Assembly (NCBI GenBank): GCA_905221605.1
Contig: CAJNDS010002274.1
Coordinates: 460,856-524,855 of the forward strand
Origin: Symbiodinium natans
Lineage: Eukaryota > Sar > Dinophyceae > Suessiales > Symbiodiniaceae
Direction: 5' to 3'
DNA length: 64,000 nt
Below are positions 9,225 through 19,467 of this stretch, in pieces (position 1 is the stretch's first letter; each line of letters begins with the position of its first letter). The notes beneath the pieces were generated by a model, which made no database searches, was not told the DNA's origin, and saw only the letters and a list, made by a program, of their open reading frames with translations. A program made the position numbers and the translations under genes.

Positions 9225-10929
9225 GCCTCTCCTTTACTGAACTTCGCTCGGGCGAGGGAGGTGCAGGAAGAGCTTGGCCACGCGAAGCTCTCAGACCTTT
9301 CCATCTCTCATCCGCTTCTGAAGCTCTCTTGCAGCGCACCTAGGTGTACATCTTGATGAGCCTGTACTCTCGGTGCCTCAAGAGTTGTACCGTGGCCGAA
9401 CCTGCTGCTCAGCAGTGCGCCTTCTCCTCAGTCTGGTTGGTTGCGACTGAAGGCAAGCCCAGCGCGTTTCGTCTTTCAGGCCCAGCAGCTCCTGGTGGCG
9501 CTTTCTGCTTTGCACGGCCTGGGCTTCCTGCATCGCGATGTGAAGCCCGAAAACGTGATGGTCGATGGCGATGGCAGGCTGGAACTTTGGGTGTTCTCGG
9601 CGCTTGGCGCTGCAAGCGCTGCCCAGGCTGAAGCTCGCCGACTTCGGGGCATGCTGCCCGATTCCTGCCACGGTGGCAGGCCTGGCTTACGGCTCAGAAA
9701 TTCTGACAGGTTCTTCTAATAACACGAATGATGCACCTAAGCCCTTATATCTGCACGTATACAACTTATAACCCTATGCTTATAAGCTCTTGCGCTGTGG
9801 TTCGCCACAAGATTTGCGAGAGTGTAGATTTGCGCACGCAGGTGGGCAGAGGCCAGGGGAGTTAAACGGCTCGCGCTGTGTGATTCAACGGCAACCGTCC
9901 CTCTTAACCCTCCTGTGAAATAGGCGAGCCCTGATGGTGTCACTCTTTGCGCTGGAGAGGGTGAAACTTGGGAATTCACACGCGTGGTCAAGCGAATGCT
10001 GTCACTGGATTTGTGAAACGCGAGTGCTCAAGGCGCAGGAGTTTTTGTACTGATCGGCTGTTTGAATGACCAATCTGGCGTAAAAGTGTCAGAAGTGACG
10101 CAGGCTTCCAACCCCCAGCCCTCCCCGCCTTGGCCACGGGTGGCCACTAGCTGATCAGATCCCGTAGCACAGTCACAGTAGCACGAGGGTAGGCAAGTCA
10201 GTGAACTTCGTAAGCGAGTCTGACAGGCATGCTAGGGTGAAAAAGCTCGCTCGATTCCAGAACTCGCGCGGAGGGCCAGGGGGTGGCCGGCGCAGACCAA
10301 GTGATCAGGGTGGTGAGGTGGGTGAGGTTGGCGAGGTTGGTGAGGTTGGTGCACTTGAAGAGGGTGCTGAGCCTGGTGAGGGAGGGTGGAGAGGCTTGCG
10401 TGGGCAACTTGGCAAAGCGGAGTGGTGAGTGGTGAGTTCGGGGAGCTTAGGTGAGTGCGTTAGTTGTGGTTGACGGCCACCTCCCTGCCACAAGAGAATG
10501 CACGCATGTGGTTCGGCAGTACATCTGCTCTGCCACACCTAGACTTGTAAGACGTCGGGCTCCGGGCCGGGGAGCTTTTGTAGAGCGCTATATTATGGCA
10601 ACCATTGCAGCCTGCGCCAGTGCGGAACCCTGAAGTACATGCCGGAGTTCGTGCTTCGTGAGAACCCATCCACTGCGGTGGGCCCAGTTCCTTCGTGCGC
10701 GATTCACCGTGCATGTGAAGCAGATGCTGTCTTATAGGAGCTCCACGACGCTTTCAGTGCTGGGGTTACGCTCTGGGAGCTGCTCGGCAACGAGTGGCTC
10801 CCATATCTCCCCGATGCTGGGTGTTGCGCCGTCGATGTTCTAGCGGCCCTCTCCGCCACTTGCGTCGCGGAGCTGGAAGGTCCTGTGAGCGAGTTGTCAG
10901 TGATTCTTATGGGGTTGAGGGGCTTGTAG
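9225..10929 (+). CDS. Protein kinase-like gene, multi-exon, incomplete or decayed
   Basis: Kinase subdomains occur in order on the plus strand in separate short segments. 9225-9342 reads EVQEELGHAKLSDLSISHPLL (helix C and beta-4 region). About 9344-9373 reads VYILMSLYS (hinge). 9480-9577 carries HRDVKPENVMVD, the catalytic loop with Asp and Asn present. From 9627 comes KLADFGAC, the metal-binding DFG. From 10611 comes CGTLKYMPEFVL, the activation segment; the usual APE is reduced to PE. 10738-10929 reads DAFSAGVTLWELL and ends at TAG. Acceptors before several segments are Py-rich and end in AG (9224, 9479, 9626, 10610, 10737). The glycine loop and ATP-anchoring lysine were not found. The hinge follows its predecessor in a shifted frame without room for an intron, so part of it may be a pseudogene. 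The motif order resembles AGC/CAMK-type Ser/Thr kinases; substrate unknown. Confidence 0.55.
9578..9626 (+). other. 49-nt GC-AG intron flanked by AGGCTG direct repeats
   Basis: Removing 9578-9626 joins GGCAG to GCTGAAGCTC and restores GDGRLKLADFGAC, the expected kinase sequence between catalytic loop and DFG. The intron begins GCTGG and ends CCCAG. The hexamer AGGCTG occurs at both boundaries. Non-GT donors and a G after the acceptor AG are known features of dinoflagellate introns. Confidence 0.65.
10310..10350. repeat. GGTGAGGTT-type minisatellite
   Basis: Several imperfect 9-bp units of GGTGAGGTT/GGCGAGGTT lie in a row. They are purine-rich on the plus strand. Confidence 0.75.
10418..10525. 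repeat. Dispersed repeat, copy A (related to 19030-19215)
   Basis: It shares in order with the later copy: GTGGTGAGTGGTGA, GGGGAGCT, GAGTGCGTT, TTGTGGTT, CCTGCC and CGCATGTGGTT. No coding potential is seen; it may be a degenerate mobile element. Confidence 0.5.
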
Positions 10930-11418
10930 AGTTTAGGGTTGCAATCAAGCTGTTGTGTTCGGCAGGGCCTCCAGTCGTCAAGGAGCTGATGAGTGGTCCT
11001 TGCCTTTGTCGCTTCTTGCTTGCTACGCCTGGTACGCTTGCTGTACGCTGCTACACGCTTGCTACGCTTGCTACGCTTGGCGCTGCCGATGTTGTTGTTT
11101 CAAGGCCTTTCCGTCACCTATGCGCTGAATGATCCATGCGTGCAGGCGGCAGGGTGACCATGAGCTCTGTGCAGAAAGCATGTTGGACACCATCCAGTTC
11201 GTGCAGGCTGGTTCCACGTGATCCTCTGGACTTGGGGCCGATCCAGTATAACACACCCTTTGCTCGCTTCTCACCACAAACGAAAGCATGCGATTCCCTC
11301 TAGCCGAGCAAGAACTGAATGCCTCATGTGAGACATACGCGCATGGTCTTCCTTCTTGCTGTTGTGGTCTTACTTGCTTACGCGCACAGGAAGACAATCG
11401 CAGGCATAGCGAGCATAC

Positions 11419-11532
11419 ATGTATTATATATGTATAAATGTATGTATACCATATATATATACATATATATTATTTGCTTATTTATTATTGTGTTTATTCA
11501 TTTATATATTTGTCTGTTTGCTTATTTATATG
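11419..11532. repeat. AT-rich low-complexity island
   Basis: A run of TATATA, TGTATG and TTTATT words stands out sharply from the GC-rich surroundings. No open frame of interest crosses it. Confidence 0.8.
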
Positions 11533-12901
11533 TTCTTCGTTCATGTTGGGTTTTCGACGGTTGTCCTGCTAGCGCATCTACAGGGAATCAGCTGAGGAGA
11601 GGAGGTGCTGTAGACATTCCTACTCATGTTACCGAAGCTGTGCAGATTGGAAGTCTGTTTCACGGTACTGGCTTGGTGGACTGCTGGCGTTGCCCAAAAC
11701 TGCTGCGGCGCGGCCCGACTCTGCTGAAGGGGCCTCTTCTTGGTGCGACGTGGGGGGGATGAGTTGTTGAGGCGTCATGTCTGCTGACCCCAAGTTCATG
11801 AAGGTTTCGGTTCAAAAGTTGTTGGCCGGTACACTGGCCTCATGGTTGTGTCAAGGAAAAGATAGCAGCCAGCAGCAGTTCCCCAGATCATCTAGATCCC
11901 CGAAATCGCCAGCAACGAAGTGCCGACTACCGAGCAGGTTGCTGTCTGTCAACAGTTATGAGAACCAAGGAAATAGCTAGCACAGTCAGAGGACGGGTTC
12001 TTGGGTTTCGCCGACGTCGGGCTTGCAAATGCACTGTTTTGATAAATTGTCGATCGTTCCACACGTGGTCCCTCTGAAGCTGTCAGTCCTTCTGGCTGCA
12101 GCGAAATCTTGCGCGAGCTCATGTGGGTGTACATAAGGGTTTTTTGTTCAGTCAGGCAGCCTTGCTTGCAAAAACCTTTACCTGCTTGTCATAGCAGAAG
12201 ACCTTGTTGAAAGGGAATTAGCCGCCGGTTCCTGACTAGAACGTGGAAGAGATGATGATGGCCATGAACGGTCACGGAAGGGGTAGTGTCACTGCATTGT
12301 GTTTGATGCAGAATGAGCCGTCCAACTGAACGTTTGGGCTGGCTCCCCCCAACACAATGTGAAGAACATTCTCGGCTTCGGGTTCAGACTAAGCCTTGAG
12401 GTGTGAGCAATCTGAGCAATTGAAGAATGCCATCACCGTTCAGAGTACATTGTTGTAAGCTCGTGGTTTGGATAGAAGACTTGCCTGCGACTCCAATCGC
12501 CTTCAGCCCTCAAGGTTTGAGCGTGCCAGATTACAACTCAGAGCACTTCCCACATCAACCTTGCGCTAAACTAATGCCCTGCAGCTGAAGGTAGCGCAAG
12601 AAAGCTGGCAACGCGCTTTCTCACCCTGGAAGCCCCCCGCAACTTCACCCAGGTCCCAGGTGACCCTGGAAAAGCCAAATTTTAAGGCACAAAGATTGGT
12701 AGACGTGCTGCGGCTACTGCTGCTAACGCTGCTGCCATTGCTGCCACCTGCTGACACCAGATGTTCTGGCATCCCCCTCCAATATTCCCGAGCAGTTTCT
12801 AAGGCTTCCGCATCACCTCCAAGATGCAGAGAAAGGCACCTGGTAGTAAGTTGAACCGTAATACCTGCCCCATACCCTAAATTAAATTCCAAGGCTCCAG
12901 G

Positions 12902-12992
12902 TGTGGGCCCTTATTTTATATACTTTACATACTCAGGGCCCATACTTCGGATCCCCATAAACAAAGGTAAGGGACCATACTAAGGGCCCACA
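12902..12992. repeat. 91-bp foldback with perfect 12-bp inverted ends
   Basis: TGTGGGCCCTTA at 12902-12913 is the exact inverse complement of 12981-12992. No clear target duplication flanks it. It may be a tiny MITE relic or a hairpin. Confidence 0.65.
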
Positions 12993-13037
12993 GTTCCAAC
13001 CTTAGGCAAATCCCAAACCCTCATCACGGTTACAATA

Positions 13038-13085
13038 GGGGTCCAAATAGCCCAGGGTAGGCATCATTTACCGACTTTGGACCCC
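13038..13085. repeat. 48-bp inverted repeat
   Basis: GGGGTCCAAA (13038-13047) and TTTGGACCCC (13076-13085) are perfect inverse complements with a 28-bp spacer. It lies 45 bp after the preceding foldback. Confidence 0.6.
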
Positions 13086-13191
13086 ATGCGTCCTTTTCCC
13101 GGTTCGTTCTTTAATTCACTCACTGATATACAGGACTAGTGCTCTTTTCTTCTGTAATGTTACTGACCAACACCCTATGTAATTGGAGTAG

Positions 13192-13455
13192 AGCTATGTC
13201 CTCGCCATACAATCAACAAGTGCAGCTTTTGCTGCAACTCTGGATGATGGCTCTGTTATCACGTGGGGTGAACCTGGTGCAGGCGGTGACAGCAGTCACG
13301 TCAGGCACCTTCTGACGAACGTTGTGGGGATCCAGTCTTCTTCGCGCGCTTTTGCGGCAATCCGTTCCGACCGAACAGTTGTGACCTGGGGTGATGCTGG
13401 TTTTGGCGGTGTTGGTGGCCACATCCTCGAGAGGGTGCAAGAGATCCAAGCCTGA
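13192..13455 (+). pseudogene. WG/RCC1-like repeat protein fragment
   Basis: The plus frame is open from 13192 to TGA at 13453-13455. It encodes two repeats of the pattern AFAA-x(5)-G-x-V-x-TWG-x(5)-GG (SAAFAATLDDGSVITWGE and RAFAAIRSDRTVVTWGD). This is the same repeat type as the intact gene at 53631-55085. There is no ATG, ubiquitin-like head or further repeats in frame. A related TWG scrap (GAVVTWGAAWAGSDK) sits at about 13870-13915. It is best read as a decayed or partial paralogue; isolated exons of a spliced gene are an alternative. Confidence 0.55.
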
Positions 13456-13472
13456 GAAGGCGCTTTCGCTGA

Positions 13473-13887
13473 CACGTTTACGTCGACGGCAACCGCCCAA
13501 CTCCATGGCACGGGTTCATTGACCACATCTGGGAGAACCTCGCCTTTCAGCAAGTTACCTTGATGTGCGCATGGCCAGCAGCTGGCCGTCAAGGCGCGGC
13601 CCAAGCCTGGGCCACGCCGGCGAACCGCGACCGCGACTGGACGGCTGCTGCCACAGTTCCTCTTGGGCATCGGAGCCGGCGCCACTGCGGCGTATCAACT
13701 CATGTGTGAAGCCGGGTCCAGCCCCTGGACAACCGTGGTATGCATCGCTCCCGTCAAAAACCCCTATCCGATGCCGGCGCTGTTGCAAGCAGGCACTCGG
13801 ATCTTGGTCTATGGGGGTCAGAAGGATGCCACCACCTTCTGCCGCAACCTTCGACATGGCCACAGTGTGCGGGGCCGTCGTGACCTG
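13473..13887 (+). pseudogene. Possible alpha/beta-hydrolase (esterase)-like fragment in two frames
   Basis: From 13473 one frame reads VDGNRPTPWHGFIDHIWENLAF. From about 13657, after a possible acceptor CCACAG, another frame reads LLGIGAGATAAYQLM, then TVVCIAPVKNPYPMPALL and RILVYGGQKDA. The pattern hydrophobic strand, G-x-G-x-G-A-T, then strand plus GGQKDA resembles the core of carboxylesterase/phospholipase-like hydrolases. The nucleophile elbow has Ala where Ser is expected, so an active enzyme is unlikely. The change of frame may be an intron or a mutation. The family call is tentative. Confidence 0.3.
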
Positions 13888-13963
13888 GGGTGCTGCGTGG
13901 GCTGGCAGCGACAAGACCTTGCTTCCTTCCTGCCTCGCTGTTTGGAGCTTAGAAGAATACTAG

Positions 13964-14449
13964 CATGGCTGGCAACGTCCAGGGGTGGCATCTTGCCGTG
14001 GTTCTGACCGTGGTTCGTGTGTACAAGGGACCAACAATAGTATAAAATAGTAGACTGCTGCTGTGGGTTCAAAACATGATCGGAAACGTTAGAAAGTGGT
14101 ACGACAACGCCGTGCAGTTTCTACAGTGCAAGTTGCATGCTGGGCGTGGCTAGCAAGTCTTCGGTCTCACTTCCTTTCTGGATACACCAGGGAGCTGCTT
14201 GTGGATCAGAAGAGCTTGCCGGTGCACTTTTGGATTACCCAGACACGGCTCTTGCCTCGAAAGGCTCCACAGCTCAAAAGAGCGACGCACCGACAAGGCA
14301 TGCTACAACAGAAACCGAGCAGCTTATTGACCGACTTCAGGCCGAGGTGGAGCTTACGCCTGTTATTCAGTGCTTCTCAACTGTTCATTGATGCTTTGAT
14401 CTTGTGAATACCACCCTTTCACCCGTAAGGGTTGCAATTATAGTCCGCA
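13964..14449. other. Intergenic stretch, no gene recognised
   Basis: Short frames only. Homology to the second gene copy begins at about 14450. Confidence 0.4.
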
Positions 14450-14584
14450 CTTTGCATGAGCATCACAGAGCTCGAACAGGGTACGCCAGCCATTCTCCAC
14501 ACAGCTTTTGTTGCCTTGGGGCGGCTTTACCGGCCTGAAAATAGCATAACATGACCGTTGCTTCGCTGAGGGTTTCGTGCCGAG

Positions 14585-14601
14585 TTTTTCTGTCTCAAGC
14601 A
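14585..14601 (+). promoter_or_regulatory. Candidate spliced-leader trans-splice acceptor, copy 1
   Basis: A T/C-rich run ends in CAAG immediately before ATG 14602. The same TTTTTCTGTCTCAAGCAATG arrangement precedes the second copy. Dinoflagellate mRNAs receive a spliced leader at such AG sites. The position is inferred from conservation only. Confidence 0.35.
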
Positions 14602-17600
14602 ATGAAGTTTCTGTGCGCGAGCGCGTTTGTCGCGCTTGCGGCAGTTGTCTCGCTGCCGGCTGATGGAAAGAAGACAAGGAGGCCAGATCTGAACCTCGCC
14701 AGGAGTTCGTCCGCGCATTCTCTTGAGACGGAGACCGTGCAGAGCTATGTTTCCAAGATGATGGCCTCTGGTGTGGCGACGCCTGATGATGGAGATAAGC
14801 GGTTGGTGAAGGAGAAGGTCTTGGAAGGGTCGCCAGAGCAGATCAGCGCCATGTTGCAGGCTCAGTTCGCGTTGTACGACAAAGACAATTCAGGAGACTT
14901 ACTAAGGTAGCCTTCATAACTTCTCTGGGATGTTGTATGAACTGTATGAATATGCGACCCTGCCTTCGTGGGAAGTCAGAAACTATACTGTAGGAGGACA
15001 ACTCAAGAGACTTTAGTGGGAGTTTCGTTGGGGGCTCTAGGCGTAGACCCAAGTAAAAGGATTCATGTCTAACCCCGAAAACTTCCACACCACCAGGAGA
15101 CTTAAGCGTTTCGGAGCTGGTGCACGGCTTGTTCAGCGGCCGGAAGCTGGATGGCGGCAACGCAAGCGTGCCGCATGAGCCGAAGCAGCGCATCAACATC
15201 AGCGCCCATGAGGCCGCCCCAGAACCCTGAAGCCCCCTCGTCACCGTCACCCTAAAACCTGGATGTGACTGTGAGTGCCCGTGAGGCCCGCCTGAGCCAC
15301 CGGGACGCATGGCATTTGATCAATGTCAATGACAAGGATGGTTCCGAGACCATGGACCTAACGGAGTTCCTTTCCGCTCGTGGCTCGAGCCACGGCTTCC
15401 TTGACAAGACACCTCCAGAGAATGCGAACACCACAGGCATGAGCTTGGTGCAAGTGCAGGGCGTGTCGCAGTGTGTGGGGACGGTGATGGAGAGGATCTG
15501 GGACGCGGCCGGGTGCATCGAGGAGTTCCACGTCGAGGAGTGCGAGTGGACGTGGAAGATTTGGAAGATGGTGGAGAACTGCGTTTGGAAGCCCATGACG
15601 CGCGTCGTGGGCTGCTTCGTGGAGAAAGCCAAAGAGGCCGGGCGTTTTTTTGTCAAAGAAATCGGCCCCCTTATAGTGACACGTGCTGAAAACCCTCCTG
15701 AGAAAACCCCCAACAAAGCCTCATCATCAAGCCACCTAAGCCACCACCCTTCCTCAGGTGGTGGCTTCATTCGGGGACTGCTGGAAGAACATCGAGGACG
15801 CGATCCTGAGCGGCTTCCGGAAGTTCAAGAGCCTGCTGCCCCAAGGGTGCAACTCCTGGAGGAGCCGAGGGGGGTGTGGGCTGAGCGAGGCGAAAAACTT
15901 GGTGGAGAAGATCGGGCCTGGCTTCCGCTTGGTGGGGAACTTCATCTCGCAGGCCCAGGAGGTCGCGGTCGACCTGGGGAGGATCGCTGCCGATGCAGCG
16001 AAGGGGGTCCTGAACTTCGTCAAAGGCTCGGCGACGGCGATTTGGAACTACCGGTTGCCAAGCCTTTGCACTCCGAGCGGCGTCGGGTACTGGAAGCTGG
16101 TTCCGACCGACTGCGGTGCCTTCGATGCCATGGGGAGGATCTTCTCTGAGGTTTGGGCCGTGTGGAAGATCAAAGAGAACTTCGACAACACCGTGCATAA
16201 GTTCAGGGATTGCCTCGGGAAAAAGAGCTTCATGGGCCTGCCATCGCCCTTCATCGAGGTGTCCCTTCAGAGCTTGTGCCTGCCGCAGTTCATGAAGAGG
16301 CCGCTGGAGATGATCGTGGGCTCATTCCACCATTTCATCCAACAGATCAGGGAGGCTTCCGGCGGCTGCCAAGGTTCGGACCAGGCGATCTGCCAGCTTG
16401 CTGCGGACATGAAGTCCATTGGGCTGAAGATCAAAGACGTGTTGGACACAAAGGTGTCCCTGATGCAAGCCGCCAAGACCGTGGGTCGAGAACTTTCGCG
16501 CGGTCAGGCAGCTGAGACGAAGATCGACGAAGGTTCCGGAGGGGCCTCAGCTGGCCTCTTTGAGTATTCCTCTGGCGAGTGTAAAGGCCCCGACTTCTCC
16601 GTGAAGCTCGGGCTCAGCTTGGGCATCAGCTTCAACCAACCCGGCGGGGGGACCCTCGTCCTCGGCTTGACATTCACAGGGGCGGGGGGATGCAAGAACG
16701 ACAAGGGCTTCTTCGACCTGCTGCTGGGCTTCGGAGCCTCCAGGACCCTCAAACTAGAACTGGAAAGCTTGAGTCTGGTGTGCGCGAGTGCAGGGACGTT
16801 GCTGTGACAAGTCAGGGTCCTACCTGCCGGTTCCGGCCCCCGGCCCGGCAACCTACATGGAACCACAAGGTGCTCATGATGCCCCGTTCTTGGTGGAGAA
16901 GAGGGCCCCAAACAAGGAGAATTGAAAAACACGCGCGACAATCGCGGTGTTGCACCTGATGCTCGCCGTTCCGGGGCCCGGGCGCCTCAACAAAAATCTC
17001 AAACATGAGGGCCCGCGAAAAGTGAGAAACGAAGCGACGCTGCCTGCGCGAGAGCGGTGAGGGTGGCGGGCTTTGGGGGTGGCAGGCCTTGCTGCTAAAC
17101 AACCAACAAACAGAAGTGTGGTGAGGGTGGTAGGGCCGGTAGGGCGGTGCAAAGAACGTTTCACTGTTGGCGCCACCCAAGGCGCGGAAAGCGCCTAAAG
17201 CGTGATCTGTTGAGTTCCTATGCCAATTGTCCCGTACCATGAACAGATGTATGATGTGTGCATTTCCGCGAGTGCTGTGTGTTCTGTGTCGTCTCATCCT
17301 CTGCAGCACGCTCCAGTGAGAGTTTTTGTTTGGACTGTGGAGTGCAGCATGTTCGGATGTCCAGGTCCCTGTTGGGGAGCGTGAAGAAGCCTGAGGTTAC
17401 GCCCACCATCTCGATTGGCTTCTCGATTGGAACAGGGCAGACTGACGTGGCCAGCTGGGACATGGGCATCGGCATTTCTGGCTCGGTGCCACTTGTGCCG
17501 ATGCTGCCTGCCAATGGCGGCACTGGCATCTCATACTCCATGACGCTGGGGATGTGTTTGGGATGTACAGTTGTCGTACGCTATTCACATCGTGTGTTGT

Positions 17601-18650
17601 CAACGTTTCCTCATCGTGGTAAACACATAAGCAACTTAGCCCAGGAAGCCACCGGGCAGCTTGCCCTCCGGTTTCGGCCTGGGCTTCTCGGCAGCTCCCC
17701 CCGATCCCTCTCTGGCGCAGGCCGGGGCCGGACATCTGCACCCGGTCCAGGAGGCGGTGAACGGAGCGATGGCGACCGCAGATTCCTACGAGGAGCAGGT
17801 GCTGGCGGCCGTGGCCGCAGCGAGCTCAGGCTTCAAGCACATGGATGTGGGCCATGCCGTGGATACCCTGGGCGTGCATCCGCATGAAGCCCTGCGCCAC
17901 GGCGCCTCCGCCTTGAAGAACTACGACACCGTTGCCGCCCTGGTGCAGCAGCATGCGGAGGAGCAGCACGCAGGGTCGAAGTCCCTGAGCTCAGAGGAGC
18001 TGGAGGGGGCCCTTGACGTGAATGCCAACATTTACGTCAGCCTGTCCCTTTGCTTGACCTGCTCGATTTGGGAGAATGGGGAGGATGCGAGCGAGGTGGC
18101 CTTCGGCGCAGGGGCCGGTCAGAACATCGCAGCTCAAGCTCAGGCAAATGCCCCCATGCTCGAGGCCAACTGGCAGTCTTCCATGAGGCGGCAGGGTTGG
18201 AGCAAAGCCCCTGGCATCCTCACGGGCTTCTACCAGGGGCTTTGCAATTCCTTGTCCTGCCTGTCAAAGGCCCGGTACGCGGAGTACCCCAAGGCTACGA
18301 TGGATTGCTACAACGCAAACTGGGGTAGCTCCTTCAACAGCAAGGGTTGGAGCACTTGCCGCCACGGCTACTTCATGACCGGCTTGTATCGGTCGACGTG
18401 TAGCCAGCTCTCTTGCCTGGATCAGGTGGAGTGCTGCCGCCCAGAAGGCGCCTCCCACGACTGGAAGCAGTGCATCGATGAGGACTGGGGTCTTAAGACA
18501 GGGCACTGGCTCAGCCGCTTGACCAGCTTTACCAAGCTGATAGGCTGGAAGAAGTGCACTCCTGGCAAGGGCCTGGTGGGCTTGTACCGAGACTCGTCCA
18601 ACAAGTGGTCCTCCGTCCAGTCGGCCAAGTGTTGCTACTTGCCAGCCTAG
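14602..18650 (+). CDS. Secreted two-EF-hand, cysteine-rich-repeat protein, tandem copy 1 (6 exons)
   Basis: Inferred exons: 14602-14893, 15097-15212, 15286-15636, 15758-16743, 17365-17550, 17645-18650. All phases agree and give 978 aa. The start is the ATG conserved in both copies. Residues 1-22 form a signal peptide (MKFLCASAFVALAAVVSL). EF-hand loop 1 (about 93-104, DKDNSGDLSVSE) is completed only after splicing. Loop 2 (about 152-163, DKDGSETMDLTE) has the calcium-ligand positions. A Cys/Trp-rich middle follows, then Gly-rich beta-type segments (KLGLSLGISF, SIGFSIGTG, GFGLGFS). The C-terminus has three repeats built on W-x(2)-S-F, GW-x-x-C, GLYR and CC. I recognise no named family. A calcium-responsive secreted or cell-surface role is inference. 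Donors are GA or GC. Compared with copy 2, one intron and 15 codons are missing at about 15870-15890, where intron remnant is read through in frame. Confidence 0.75.
14894..15096 (+). other. GA-AG intron 1 of copy 1, flanked by CAGGAGACTTA repeats
   Basis: CAGGAGACTTA is present at both junctions. Joining CAG to GAGACTTAAGC creates a perfect EF-hand loop. The intron therefore starts GAGACT and ends CACCAG. It is 203 nt here and 163 nt in copy 2 (19825-19987). Confidence 0.7.
15213..15285 (+). other. GC-AG intron 2 of copy 1 with flanking repeats
   Basis: It starts GCCGCC and ends CGTGAG. GCCCATGAGGCC at the donor and GCCCGTGAGGCC at the acceptor are near-identical. Splicing gives AHEARLSHRDAWHL, leading into EF-hand 2. 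Copy 2 has it at 20104-20179. Confidence 0.65.
15637..15757 (+). other. GC-AG intron 3 of copy 1
   Basis: It runs from AAAGAG|GCCGGG to CTTCCTCAG|GTGG and joins VEKAKE to VVASFGDCWK in frame. Copy 2 has it at 20531-20649. Confidence 0.55.
16744..17364 (+). other. GA-AG intron of copy 1 flanked by TCCAGGWCCCT repeats
   Basis: TCCAGGACCCT at the donor and TCCAGGTCCCT at the acceptor mark the boundaries, and the joined frame continues. At 621 nt it is the longest intron here. It is nearly identical to the copy 2 intron at 21860-22480. Confidence 0.6.
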
Positions 18651-18885
18651 CCAGCCTAGCTGGCATGAAGAAGCATCGCAATCTTGCGATGGTCCAAAGG
18701 CGACCTCTTGAGTGCCAGGGTTCTGGGGTTTGTTGGAACCTCAGAATCAGGGTCCTTGCGTGGCCGGGTGGCGACGTCCATGATTTTGAATTGGACGTGA
18801 TTGTCCAAGTTCAGCTGCAGCAGTCTTTATGATGCTCGAGGCTGGACGAAAATGCATGATCAGTCTGCCCTAGAACAGTAGGGTA

Positions 18886-19327
18886 CGATAGTATACCACC
18901 GTATACTTAATTTAGTTGCTCGTGTATTCAGCAATCTTGTTAGTTCGAGGGCGGTGAGCGTGAGGTCGTGAGGAGAGAGTGATGGGAAGAGGGGGGGGCG
19001 AGGGAGCAAAAAAAGAGAAATTTGAGGGAGGGTGGTGAGTGGTGACTGGTGAGTTTGGGGAGCTCAGCGAGCCGTTCGGGAGTGCGTTGTGGTTCAGGGG
19101 CAGGGCGCGATTTGCGCACGTGGTTGGACTTGCTGTGGTTCGGCGTCGCCGCTGCCCTGCCGCGAGACGCTGCGCGCATGTGGTTGGGCGAGATTTGCAC
19201 CAACAGGTGAGCAGTGAGAGCAGGGAAGCTTTTGCGCTGTAGTTCCGCGGCCCCCCCCCGCCATGCTACCGCGCGCGCTTACGCTCTCGCTGTGAGCAGG
19301 GTTAACGGTGGGCGGCACGCTCAAGTA
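18886..19327. other. Spacer between tandem copies
   Basis: It is not part of the duplicated unit. It holds purine-rich sequence, dispersed repeat copy B (about 19030-19215) and no gene. Confidence 0.6.
19030..19215. repeat. Dispersed repeat, copy B (related to 10418-10525)
   Basis: Shared words in the same order as copy A: GGTGAGTGGTGA, GGGGAGCT, GAGTGCGTT, TTGTGGTT, CCTGCC and CGCATGTGGTT. It has extra insertions relative to copy A. Confidence 0.5.
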
Positions 19328-19467
19328 CTCTTTGCATCAGCATGACAGAGCTCGAAAAGGGGAAGCCAGCCATTCTCCACACAGCTTCGTGTTGCCTTTG
19401 GGGCGGCTTTACAGGCCTGAAAATAGAACAACATGACTGTTGTTTCGCTGAGGGTTTCGTGCCGAGG

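Larger units (their letters stand above)
10930..13191. other. Gene-poor region with AT-rich island and small foldbacks
   Basis: No gene is recognised. It contains an AT-rich island (about 11419-11530) and two small inverted repeats near 12.9-13.1 kb. Short frames lack motifs. Confidence 0.5.
14450..18885. repeat. Tandem gene duplication, unit 1
   Basis: Homology with 19328-24024 runs from CTTTGCAT upstream of the gene to the shared segment GATCAGTCTGCCCTAGAAC downstream. From the fourth exon to the end the offset is constant at 5,116 bp and the sequences are almost identical. Further upstream they differ by indels. Confidence 0.9.

Noticed and set aside
16690-17309. Frames inside the 621-nt intron of the EF-hand gene, repeated in copy 2
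   Set aside because: They recur only because the duplication is recent. They cross a supported intron and show no protein-level constraint.
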